From contig NZ_CP035758.1 of the NCBI RefSeq assembly GCF_004208415.1, forward strand, positions 5,890,001 through 5,954,000: 64,000 nt of DNA. The letters run 5' to 3'. The notes under the pieces were generated by a model. That model saw only the letters and a program-made list of their open reading frames with translations. It was not told the origin of the DNA and searched no databases. The DNA is from Ktedonosporobacter rubrisoli (GTDB lineage: Bacteria > Chloroflexota > Ktedonobacteria > Ktedonobacterales > Ktedonobacteraceae). Shown one piece after another: positions 46,901-53,761 of this stretch (positions are counted from its first letter, which is position 1; the number at the start of each line of letters is the position of its first letter). Made by a program: the position numbers and the translations under genes.

Positions 46901-47354
46901 CCTGGCACTTGTACAAATAACCAGCGAGGTCAGCGAAAGCTGGTCTACCTTCAAGAGCCAGCTCGCAGTTGCCGTACAGCTAGAAAAAGATGGGCGAGCT
47001 CAGCGCAGCTTCCAGGTTGGCGACGAGCTTGAGCTGGTCATCAGCGTGCCCCGCTACGAGGCTGGCCTGATTGCCCACATCTGCTTACCCGATGCCCTGG
47101 CCCGCATCATTGGTGGCGCGCAGGTCAAGCGTTTCAGCCTGGATTTTTGTGGCAAGAAGAGCATCCGCATCCCCCTGGCAGCTATAACCGCAACAAGCTT
47201 ACCAGATAAGTTCAGCAGTGCTAGTGAGACCGATGCTTCAAAAACCTCTGAAGAGCAACATTGGGCAGTTATCGTGCGCAATATGTTCAAAGAGGAACAA
47301 GTTGGCAATCCGGGCTTATTAAAAGTTGTGGTAAAGGAACATAGCTCAATGTAG
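43917..47354 (+). CDS. Alpha-2-macroglobulin-like thioester protein without a signal peptide
   Basis: A 1145-residue protein with macroglobulin features. An MG2-like block lies at about 95-160 (SDKSLYRQKHDPIHLLIV). A flexible Ala/Pro/Gly-rich bait-like stretch (about 472-517) precedes the ANATO-less A2M domain (FPEVIYN, then GDSLTRYSIEAFA). The thioester motif CIEQ is at Cys725 within YPYGCIEQTSLK, followed by a helical thioester domain with STIDTAAGLALFTALR. The family traps proteases by bait cleavage and covalent linkage. There is no signal peptide or lipobox. GGAGG supports the ATG, and an in-frame stop lies 27-30 bp upstream, so no exported N-terminus was missed. It is divergent from two S53 lipoproteins. 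Typical bacterial homologues are longer and exported. Confidence 0.88.
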   Translation: MPQHRSLPEHDPHVSIDENLARQALADDVFLGSWFVFLRQGWLAQAGLKAFLPPSSEAFERASIVFRGQEHLRLQGLQLSKPLPEAVQLVSLTSDKSLYRQKHDPIHLLIVAPEHQGEKVQLSLYLYEETYADYKLTLDEYGLCLLSLQDLPAGQYRAELEDYGGPACSFEIAEYRLAALNAELSEQRLSGDTLRYTLAVSSFNQPYSGPIEIELQEQGQRVGSRTRLHCNRAGEARGAFKLTGAGPFTLNIFAGERTATVPLKGTEQERRETLTISELGEGRELSLLPLPRSNMCRGMYITRGAANNEPFLVQRALGREVEIMPRVAAAMLRVVVVDAVHGTYEETYHEQVQANQPLRMPIPAPYGIVLLGAFIEGQAWEGWCAVLRPPELQLQCTAPQKARPGSRVTIKLKTSLTERVVPIHLIIKDQRLSAQSDPQVELAACIKENLAAWDEQSVVGFIERSLGKMQLPSPIYARPMLFRAMAAPQFATGAVPVGFAGAPLPTGSAVAKSAKELTKVRMQFPEVIYNNIVKVRGETELEVKLGDSLTRYSIEAFAILLETLDWQRVETSLEAVQPVYGELSVSPFVFPGDPVLGRLDVGAASGSAIVDVRHNGEILPLFYADGTAVTPGLPIPSGSALRFLVRPGTITSTVRDGRQGGSDVSERYVSEPGQLRHIQRSLRLLQANEEVNVRELQALELRLLPTLEQPFTVLVEAASRYPYGCIEQTSLKLLAMFTGYITAREAQKAREYEAAILPWYKRLQSMYLPGQGFCMYPPEESGQPQSDHFWAPKGVRHLLSLPRPQDSGLQLQSLQDILQDIYAMALDAASYYKLANPPREIKDCHDAYLVLTAENTSPAEKGKALAFVRTRLKAQGEQTYVEDSEANKIYGPAVARRQETAYAAAALLRAGNQSDLPRALAATNYLSAQLNEQGCFYSTIDTAAGLALFTALRAAGLLTETENEKQQVRLNGQPMSLTEALSHTESIESIRCLSGLALVQITSEVSESWSTFKSQLAVAVQLEKDGRAQRSFQVGDELELVISVPRYEAGLIAHICLPDALARIIGGAQVKRFSLDFCGKKSIRIPLAAITATSLPDKFSSASETDASKTSEEQHWAVIVRNMFKEEQVGNPGLLKVVVKEHSSM

Positions 47355-47368
47355 TCCTATAGTCCTAC

Positions 47369-47405
47369 GTGGGGCTTGAGAAGCTTGACCGAACAGCCCC
47401 ACTTT
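47369..47405 (+). terminator. Terminator after the alpha-2-macroglobulin-like gene
   Basis: GTGGGGCT (47369-47376) pairs with AGCCCCAC (47395-47402) around an 18-nt loop, followed by TTT. Confidence 0.65.
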
Positions 47406-47484
47406 GGGTACATTCAGCACAGGTGAGAGTGCTGTACGTCATGCAGCGTCGTTGTAATGTGACTAATGGATTGAAGGAAAGCGT

Positions 47485-48636
47485 ATGCCGTTAAAGGATT
47501 ATTATAAACCTGATACTTCTGAGCAAGATGTTGCGCCGCAAACGTCAGATCCTATGACACCTCATCCAGATATAGAGCAATTGCCGTTTCCGGGACAATC
47601 TGCCGCTCCTGGTGGAAGTTCAGAGGCGTCTCCTGCTCAATATCCAGGAGCACCAGCAGGCTCGCAGCCTCTCATGAACCCTATGCAAGCTCCGATTCAG
47701 GGAGCGCCGCAGAGCTTTGTGGACCCTACTGTTGGAAACCCGGCAGTACCGCAAGGCACAACCGCGCAACCTACCATAGTATTTGTAGCTTCACCCAATG
47801 TGACGCGCGCTTTGCAAGATCCCAATGCATCACCCAATGTAACGCGCGCACTTGTAGATCCTAACGCAGCTCCCAACGTGACGCGCGTGCTTACTACAGC
47901 CGAGTTGCAAACTGGCACGCTTCCCGATGGCCGCAGGAATACTACGTCGCTACGACAACCGGTAGTAATCAAGGGTTCAGGCAAAAAGAGCCAGATGGTC
48001 CCGCCCCCCAAGGGCCGCCGCCTGGTAGTCCATGTAGCAGTGACCACACTACTCCTATTTATTGTGCTAGGAACCTTAATTATTGTGGTGCCTACAGGCA
48101 ACGCCAATGTCGGAAACTTTAGCATATTTAAACCAATTACCAACCTTGTCAACTCACAGGGAAACAATACGGCTTTGATCACCAGCCAGGCGGCGACGGC
48201 AACGGCGGTGACGCAGGACGGCTTTGATCCCGGCGGTGTATCTTTTGTTGGCGTCCCTGCTGCACCTCCGGGTCAAACTGACGGAGGCCTGGGGCACTTC
48301 TTCTATGGACAGTGCACTTACTTCGCCAATATGCACTATCATGATCTGACTGGCGTCTGGGTCTCCTGGCTTGGCAATGCCAATCAGTGGGCATCTGGCG
48401 CAGCCAATGCTGGCTGGACAGTTTCGGGAACGCCTAAAGTATACTCAATCATTGTTTTACAAGCAGGCGTTCAGGGCGCAGGCTGGTACGGTCACGTTGC
48501 GGTAGTTGAACACATCAATTCAGATGGCAGCGTCCTGACCAGCAACTGGAACTGGGCCGGTAACTGGGCTCGCACGACCTATGTAACCTTCAGGCCAGGC
48601 CCTGGCGTAAGCTTTATCTGGGCTCCCGGCCACTAA
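47485..48636 (+). CDS. Membrane-anchored CHAP-domain peptidoglycan hydrolase
   Basis: A 383-residue type II membrane protein. The long Pro/Gln-rich cytoplasmic part (1-175) contains three tandem SPNVTRAL-like units (about 102-133). One helix follows (about 178-201), then a Thr/Ala-rich stalk and a C-terminal CHAP domain (about 270-375). The nucleophile Cys is in GQCTYFA and the His in GHVAVVEHI; the Asn/Trp-rich LTSNWNW segment follows. CHAP enzymes cleave peptidoglycan peptides outside the cell. AAGGAAAG supports the ATG. The cytoplasmic repeats could recruit a partner (inference). Confidence 0.88.
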   Translation: MPLKDYYKPDTSEQDVAPQTSDPMTPHPDIEQLPFPGQSAAPGGSSEASPAQYPGAPAGSQPLMNPMQAPIQGAPQSFVDPTVGNPAVPQGTTAQPTIVFVASPNVTRALQDPNASPNVTRALVDPNAAPNVTRVLTTAELQTGTLPDGRRNTTSLRQPVVIKGSGKKSQMVPPPKGRRLVVHVAVTTLLLFIVLGTLIIVVPTGNANVGNFSIFKPITNLVNSQGNNTALITSQAATATAVTQDGFDPGGVSFVGVPAAPPGQTDGGLGHFFYGQCTYFANMHYHDLTGVWVSWLGNANQWASGAANAGWTVSGTPKVYSIIVLQAGVQGAGWYGHVAVVEHINSDGSVLTSNWNWAGNWARTTYVTFRPGPGVSFIWAPGH

Positions 48637-48651
48637 TCAAGATAGCTTATT

Positions 48652-48690
48652 GGAGAAGATAGAACTACCTATCTTCTCCATATTTTTTTT
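48652..48690 (+). terminator. Strong intrinsic terminator after the CHAP gene
   Basis: A perfect 11-bp stem, GGAGAAGATAG with CTATCTTCTCC (6-nt loop), followed by ATATTTTTTTT. The convergent gene's stop codon lies in the loop. Confidence 0.92.
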
Positions 48691-49012
48691 GCCCCCAGCG
48701 TTCCAGCAAGAGTGTATAATGCTTGATCATCGCCTGATGATAACCCTTCTTCCTGGATGAACATTGCGCAAGCTCTCGCTCGTGATGATGCAGCATAGCC
48801 TGCGCTCCCGCCACAGACCTTGACGATACCCGCGTATAGTGCACGTAAGCTGGATCAACTGGCTTCCAGGTAGGCTGATTGCGCCAATTCACATAGGGGC
48901 AATTGCGACAGCGATTCCCACAACAATAACCGCGGCGCTCTAAGAAACCGCGCGTTGCGATATAGAGACCATCGGCCGTAACTTCCCAGTCTTCCTCTGC
49001 TTCTAAAGACAT
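48665..49012 (-). CDS. Small Cys-motif protein (DUF5522-like)
   Basis: A 115-residue cytoplasmic protein with the compact motif RRGYCCGNRCRNCPY (about residues 27-41), typical of DUF5522-like small proteins and a possible metal or Fe-S site. The C-terminal half is helical and His/Lys/Glu-rich. The ATG at 49012 has GGAGGG 4 bp upstream; a TTG four codons earlier is less likely. Its last codons overlap the terminator of the convergent CHAP gene. Function unknown. Confidence 0.78.
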   Translation of the reverse strand: MSLEAEEDWEVTADGLYIATRGFLERRGYCCGNRCRNCPYVNWRNQPTWKPVDPAYVHYTRVSSRSVAGAQAMLHHHERELAQCSSRKKGYHQAMIKHYTLLLERWGQKKYGEDR

Positions 49013-49254
49013 GTAGCCCTCCAACTTATAATCTTATGGCCGCTATGGCACGCTCTGAATATCAGTGAAACCTCTCCATACACAAAGACATATACTCTTC
49101 TCTATGGATTATATCTGGTCAAGATGAGAAGCTGCTTGTATGCTGCACAAAGAGGCTATGCCACAAGCTTTATCAGTGCGGAGTAGGTGAGCGCCTGATC
49201 ATCGCAAACTTTGACATCCAGAGTTTCAATATTCTACCACATGTCTCGGAGCAT

Positions 49255-49282
49255 GCGGCCAGCCCATATATAGGCCGGCCGC
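49255..49282. terminator. G+C-rich hairpin after the MocR gene
   Basis: GCGGCCAGCC pairs with GGCCGGCCGC except for one mismatch (a G-U pair on the minus strand), with an 8-nt A/T loop. No T-tract is seen on the minus strand. Confidence 0.45.
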
Positions 49283-49307
49283 TTCTTATATTATTCGTAA
49301 AGGCTGG

Positions 49308-50894
49308 CTAGATCATAGGCAGGCGTTCAAGATGGCGCGCATCGCCATCATCGCGCGCGGATTGGCGTTTGAGCATGCCCTTCATGGTATGACCAATGCG
49401 TCGCACCGCCTCTTCAATCTGCTCTTCTGCGGGAGCCGCAAAGCTCATACGAATATAGTTATGGCCGCTACCGTCAGTGTAAAAGGGCTCACCAATAAGA
49501 AAAGCCACCCGCTCCTGCGCAGCCTCGCGCACAAGACTGCGCGCGCGCAGGTCTCCGGGAAGCCGGCACCATAAATGGAAACCACCGTGGGGATAATTTA
49601 CGCGAATGCCTGCCGGCCAGTACGTTTTTATCGCCTGGAGCATCGCATCACGGCGCTGCCGATAGCGCTCACGCAGCATGACCAGATGCCCATCCATCAG
49701 ATCGCGGCGTAAGAACTCGGTCACCGCCCACTGGCCAATAGCATTGGTGTTGAGATCAAAAACCTGCTTATGCAGAGAAATGCGCGAGATCATTGGCTCA
49801 GGAGCCGCCAGCCAGGCCACGCGCAATCCCGGGGCCAGCATTTTAGAGAAGGTACTTAAATAAAGTACATAATCGCGGCTATCCAGGGCTTTGAGCGGCT
49901 GTGGTTCCTTGCCATCAAAATAGAGCTCGCCATAAGGATCGTCCTCAATGATGGGCACTTGATAGCGCCGGGCCAGCAGAAGCAGACGGCGACGGCGCTC
50001 CTGGGACATGCTAGCGCCGGTCGGATTCTGAAAGGTTGGCTGCGTATAGATCAGGCGCGGATTGCGGCGCGAGAGGACAGACTCTAACAGATCCACGCGC
50101 ATGCCTTCGCTATCGATCGGTACCCCGATAACCCTTGCCCCCAAAGCCCGAAAGGTTTGGATCGCGCCAATATAGGTAGGAAGTTCAGCAACGACCTCAT
50201 CGCCAGGATTGAGCAGAAAGCGACCAATTAAACCCAACCCTTGCGTCGAACCCGAAAGAATTAAAATATTTTGCAAATCGACATTGACGCCACGCCTACG
50301 CATACGAGCAGCCAGGCCACGTCGCAGGCTGAGCAAGCCCTCAACCGGTACATAGCCCAGGGCCTCTTCTCGCGCACCGGACAGCCCTTCCATAAAAATC
50401 GTCTGCAATTGCTCGGCCGGCAGAAGCTCCTTTGGAGGCGTGCCAGAAGCCAGCGAAATCACTTCCCTGTAGCCTCCCGTCGCCACAAGTTCGCTGAGCA
50501 CACGAGCGTCTGGTCCCAGCACCGCCCCTTCGCCGGCAGCCAGACCCAGCAGCCAGGCTGGCGTATCCTGCTCAAAGCTATCTTCATCCTGGCTGAAGTA
50601 GCCGCGCTTCACTAGCGTGCCCCGTCCGACATGGCCGGCAATCAAGCCTTCGCTGGCAAGTTCATTGTAGGCATTCATTACCGTGGTTCGATTGACACCC
50701 AGTTCCTGGGCCAGGGCACGTTCTGTAGGCAAGCGCATACCAGGCGTAAGATCCCCAGCACTGATCGCCGCACGTAAGGCATCGCTGATTTGTCGATACA
50801 AGGGGATGCCGCTGTTACGATCAAGCTGGATCAGCGAACGGGCAGAGGCCGTAAAAAGTGGTAACGCCTGATGCTCAATCTGGCTGCGTCGCAT
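49308..50894 (-). CDS. MocR/PdxR-type regulator (GntR HTH fused to aminotransferase fold)
   Basis: A 528-residue PLP-dependent regulator. The N-terminal winged helix of the GntR family (about 33-100) has LPTERALAQELGVNRTTVMNAY. A class I aminotransferase domain (about 150-510) includes YTQPTFQNPTGAS, IIEDDPYGELYFDG and the PLP Lys in STFSKMLAPGLRVAW. Such proteins sense PLP or amino compounds and often control adjacent metabolic genes. The start at 50894 has AGGAGG 5 bp upstream; the open frame to 50996 runs into the operator-like palindromes. Two GCCAATTGGC palindromes upstream suggest autoregulation. Confidence 0.9.
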   Translation of the reverse strand: MRRSQIEHQALPLFTASARSLIQLDRNSGIPLYRQISDALRAAISAGDLTPGMRLPTERALAQELGVNRTTVMNAYNELASEGLIAGHVGRGTLVKRGYFSQDEDSFEQDTPAWLLGLAAGEGAVLGPDARVLSELVATGGYREVISLASGTPPKELLPAEQLQTIFMEGLSGAREEALGYVPVEGLLSLRRGLAARMRRRGVNVDLQNILILSGSTQGLGLIGRFLLNPGDEVVAELPTYIGAIQTFRALGARVIGVPIDSEGMRVDLLESVLSRRNPRLIYTQPTFQNPTGASMSQERRRRLLLLARRYQVPIIEDDPYGELYFDGKEPQPLKALDSRDYVLYLSTFSKMLAPGLRVAWLAAPEPMISRISLHKQVFDLNTNAIGQWAVTEFLRRDLMDGHLVMLRERYRQRRDAMLQAIKTYWPAGIRVNYPHGGFHLWCRLPGDLRARSLVREAAQERVAFLIGEPFYTDGSGHNYIRMSFAAPAEEQIEEAVRRIGHTMKGMLKRQSARDDGDARHLERLPMI

Positions 50895-50957
50895 AGTTTC
50901 CTCCTGAAATTGGCTTATACCAATCAAGTTTAATACCTTATTCTTAAGAGAAACAAG

Positions 50958-50992
50958 CGCCAATTGGCGGGTAATGTTGACAGCCAATTGGC
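50958..50992. promoter_or_regulatory. Two GCCAATTGGC palindromes, candidate MocR operator
   Basis: A 12-bp perfect palindrome CGCCAATTGGCG (50958-50969) and a second GCCAATTGGC (50983-50992), spaced 24 bp start to start (about two helical turns). They lie 65-100 bp upstream of the MocR start. Paired repeats are typical of MocR binding sites. Confidence 0.65.
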
Positions 50993-51089
50993 GCACAATG
51001 AGAGGGGATTTTCTTTCCTACAAGACGTCACTACCAAACTCTCGTTCCGTCAAGGTTAACGTGATGAGTGAAACCAGCGGGATTGTCAA

Positions 51090-51114
51090 GGGCCGCGATC
51101 CGCTCGCGGCGCCC
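51090..51114. terminator. Candidate hairpin after the membrane-protein gene
   Basis: GGGCCGCGA pairs with TCGCGGC and the following CCC, about 60 bp beyond the stop at 51173. There is no T-tract. Confidence 0.35.
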
Positions 51115-51172
51115 CCTTTCCCTCAGCCGCAGGCGGCGCACTCCACAAACGACGTCTGACAAAGCACTCTCT

Positions 51173-51727
51173 TTAAGAGGCTCTTCTCGGGGAAGGCGAG
51201 AATACTCCGAAGAACGCGGCTACAAGTATTAAAACAGTGAGGATGGAGATTATCCATAACAATATATTGGGCAAGATGAGCAATACTATACTCATGAGCA
51301 GTAACAGATTCAGGCAACCGGCCAAAGCCTGAATAAAGGCCAGCCATTGTTGTTCTAGCCTTCCCTGGCGAAGGTTGCGGGTCAGCAAGAGCAACACAAG
51401 CGCAGAACCGAGCAAAGCGCCATCTACATAGCGAATCCATACGCTGGCTACCAGCCAATGGAGATAGCTTTCCAGAAAATGATTGAGAGCGCCAAGCATG
51501 AACGGAAAGTATAATGCTCGCATGCCAGTACCAAGCACAGGGATAAGCAGTATAATGCTAACGGTAATGAGCGTAAAGCCCATCCCTAGCCAGGCCGCCC
51601 GGCGCAACCTGGGCGGAAAGGCAACTGGTGTATGCTCATAAACCGCCGTGCGCTCCATAAAATCGTGCAAGCTCATGCCAGGAAAGGCCGGAGCTGTATC
51701 CTGTTCTGTATAGGGTTCCGGTAACAT
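51173..51727 (-). CDS. Four-helix integral membrane protein, unknown function
   Basis: A 184-residue protein with a soluble N-terminus (about 1-45) and four hydrophobic segments (about 48-70, 73-90, 130-150 and 155-178). I chose the ATG at 51727, with GGAGG 4 bp upstream; the frame is open further but overlaps the upstream gene. It lies 16 bp after the gene at 51744-52487 and is probably co-transcribed. Family not recognised. Confidence 0.7.
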   Translation of the reverse strand: MLPEPYTEQDTAPAFPGMSLHDFMERTAVYEHTPVAFPPRLRRAAWLGMGFTLITVSIILLIPVLGTGMRALYFPFMLGALNHFLESYLHWLVASVWIRYVDGALLGSALVLLLLTRNLRQGRLEQQWLAFIQALAGCLNLLLLMSIVLLILPNILLWIISILTVLILVAAFFGVFSPSPRRAS

Positions 51728-51743
51728 GAGCCTCCTTCCCTCC

Positions 51744-52487
51744 TTACCAGGCCCACTGGGCCAGGACAAACCAGGTCGCCATCCCACGCTCGTCAGCGAT
51801 GGCTCCAAAGATGAGCGGATCGAGGAGCAGCGCGGCAGCGGTCCCAACGACCAGACCAGCGCGCGTAGAGGCGCGCAAGCTCTCACTAAACAGCCGGCCA
51901 GTGCTGCCAATGAGCGTGGTGGTAGCGGCATGGGCCAGCCAGCCTAAGCGTTCCGCCGCACGCACGGTCTGCGCCGGAGCTGGCGGCTTGATAACTTCAA
52001 GCGGTAGAGGCCCTTCTTCACTCACACTATAGGGCGGCACCTCATGTGCAATATAGGTATAGAGCATATCAAAAGGCACTCCCGCCGCTCTCATGGCCTG
52101 CAAGCGCTGCTTGACGGCATCCGGCAAAGGGAACTTACCGGTTACAATCAGAGGGTCCTCATCGGCCGGCACAATAACGACATCCGAAGTCGGGGCATGC
52201 ACAAGCTTCAAGCCCGAAAACAGGGGATATTCCCCCAACGTCTGAATAGCGATACCATGCTCGCGACATGGAGCTTCAACTAGCGCCACGGCACGTTGAT
52301 GTAACATCTTATTGTAAAGAGCATAGGTGGTCCACAGACTAAGCGTTCCTGCAATAGTTTCAGGGGCTATACTTAGATGCCTTCTAGTATAATGCACAGC
52401 GGAGCGAGATGGACTGTCCAGCGCCTGCTGAGCGACCCGGGTCACCTGCCTGGCCCGCGCATCATTTTTATATAACGTCCCTTGCAT
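51744..52487 (-). CDS. Hypothetical protein with a C-terminal hydrophobic segment
   Basis: A 247-residue protein with a mixed alpha/beta core (about 60-160) and a C-terminal hydrophobic stretch (about 210-232, LVVGTAAALLLDPLIFGAI). AAAGGAGG before the ATG is an excellent ribosome-binding site. It is first in a two-gene operon with the four-helix membrane protein, which may be its partner. I recognise no family or catalytic motif. Confidence 0.72.
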   Translation of the reverse strand: MQGTLYKNDARARQVTRVAQQALDSPSRSAVHYTRRHLSIAPETIAGTLSLWTTYALYNKMLHQRAVALVEAPCREHGIAIQTLGEYPLFSGLKLVHAPTSDVVIVPADEDPLIVTGKFPLPDAVKQRLQAMRAAGVPFDMLYTYIAHEVPPYSVSEEGPLPLEVIKPPAPAQTVRAAERLGWLAHAATTTLIGSTGRLFSESLRASTRAGLVVGTAAALLLDPLIFGAIADERGMATWFVLAQWAW

Positions 52488-52737
52488 TGATTCCTCCTTT
52501 GTCCCGTTGTCGTATGATGGATAATAGGCTTATACAAACGAAACCCTACATGCCTCGCTTGTATATCTATTCAGAAGACGAAATAAGGGGGCAGGTTATG
52601 AAATCCAATTCGTGCTCAATAGTATATTGTATCCGTTATACGCGATCTATACGGAATCACTGCAATATTGATCTAATATAGCGATAACTTCTCTTGATTA
52701 CCGCTCAACTTTCGCAAGTTAACGAGGCTAGTAAGTC

Positions 52738-53616
52738 ATGAAAAACATTGAGCAGCGTATCCAAGGGGTGCGCAATGATCGCGAGCATGGTTCACGCTGG
52801 TTGGTACGCGAAGCCATCCTCATCTTGCGCGATCTGGCCCGAGACAGCAGAGATGGCAAGATAGAACATATAAGGCAGAAAGCGCGCGAGCTGGCCAGGG
52901 CTCGGCCGGCCATGGCTGCTCTGGCGCATGCTGTGGGACAGGTTATGAATGTGCAGGGAGGACCAGAAGCCATTGAACAGGCTGCCGAAGAGCTGCTGCA
53001 GCGATATACCGAGGCTCCAGCGCGCATAGCCGAACAGGCCAGGCCATACCTGCAAGGACAGCTAATGACCTGTAGCCTTTCCGGCACAGTGCTAGATATT
53101 CTAACTGCCAATCGCCAGGCGCTCGAACGGGTCATCGTGCTAGAGGGGCGACCACTGTATGAGGGCCGCAAGATGGCCCAATCCCTGAGTCAACAGGGCC
53201 TGGCTGTCACCTTGATCACTGATGCCCAGGCCGACATCTTCATGGCACAGTGCCAGAGTGTTGTCGTGGGCGCTGATAGCATCCTGGCCAATGGCGACGT
53301 CCTCAACAAAGCCGGCACGGCCTTACTGGCCTGGTCTGCTCAGGGGCATAAAGTCCCCTTCTATGTGCTCTGTGAGACCCTGAAAATCTCGCCACAAGCC
53401 TGGTCTGGCAACCTAAGCTGGCTGGAAGAGAAGGAAGGAAGCGAAGTCTGGCCCCAGGCGCCAGAGGGCCTAGAAGTGCGGAACTTCTACTTTGATCGCA
53501 CGCCGACCGCGCTTGTCAGCAAACTTATCACCGAACAAGGAGAACTGAGCCGAGCCGAGCTAAGCAAGATTGTCGCCAGGGCGCGAGAGGACGCTCAAAA
53601 GCTAACCAGCGGCTAA
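52738..53616 (+). CDS. eIF-2B/MtnA/ribose-1,5-bisphosphate isomerase family protein
   Basis: A 292-residue protein: helical N-terminal region (about 1-100) and the Rossmann-like IF2B domain (105-280). Family motifs are Cys112 in MTCSLSGTV, VIVLEGRPLYEGRKMA, LITDAQAD, GADSILANGDVLNKAGT with Asp180, and PFYVLCE. In the isomerases of this superfamily a Cys and an Asp at these places are catalytic, so a sugar-phosphate isomerase is more likely than a translation factor. The true substrate is unknown. The ribosome-binding site is weak (GAGG, 12 bp upstream). Confidence 0.8.
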   Translation: MKNIEQRIQGVRNDREHGSRWLVREAILILRDLARDSRDGKIEHIRQKARELARARPAMAALAHAVGQVMNVQGGPEAIEQAAEELLQRYTEAPARIAEQARPYLQGQLMTCSLSGTVLDILTANRQALERVIVLEGRPLYEGRKMAQSLSQQGLAVTLITDAQADIFMAQCQSVVVGADSILANGDVLNKAGTALLAWSAQGHKVPFYVLCETLKISPQAWSGNLSWLEEKEGSEVWPQAPEGLEVRNFYFDRTPTALVSKLITEQGELSRAELSKIVARAREDAQKLTSG

Positions 53617-53761
53617 ACAGAACATACCGTAAGTCACCCAGGAGATACCCCTACGTTCCTATCTATTTGGCAAAAGTAGGGGTTAGCAGTATCCTGACAT
53701 GATAGAGGCTGTTGTTTTGATACCTTGTGGTTGTGGGGCATGTGCATAAAAGGAGTGCGTT

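Noticed and set aside
50977..51005. Consensus TTGACA on the plus strand beside the MocR palindromes
   Set aside because: No -10 box follows at 16-18 bp and no plus-strand gene lies downstream.
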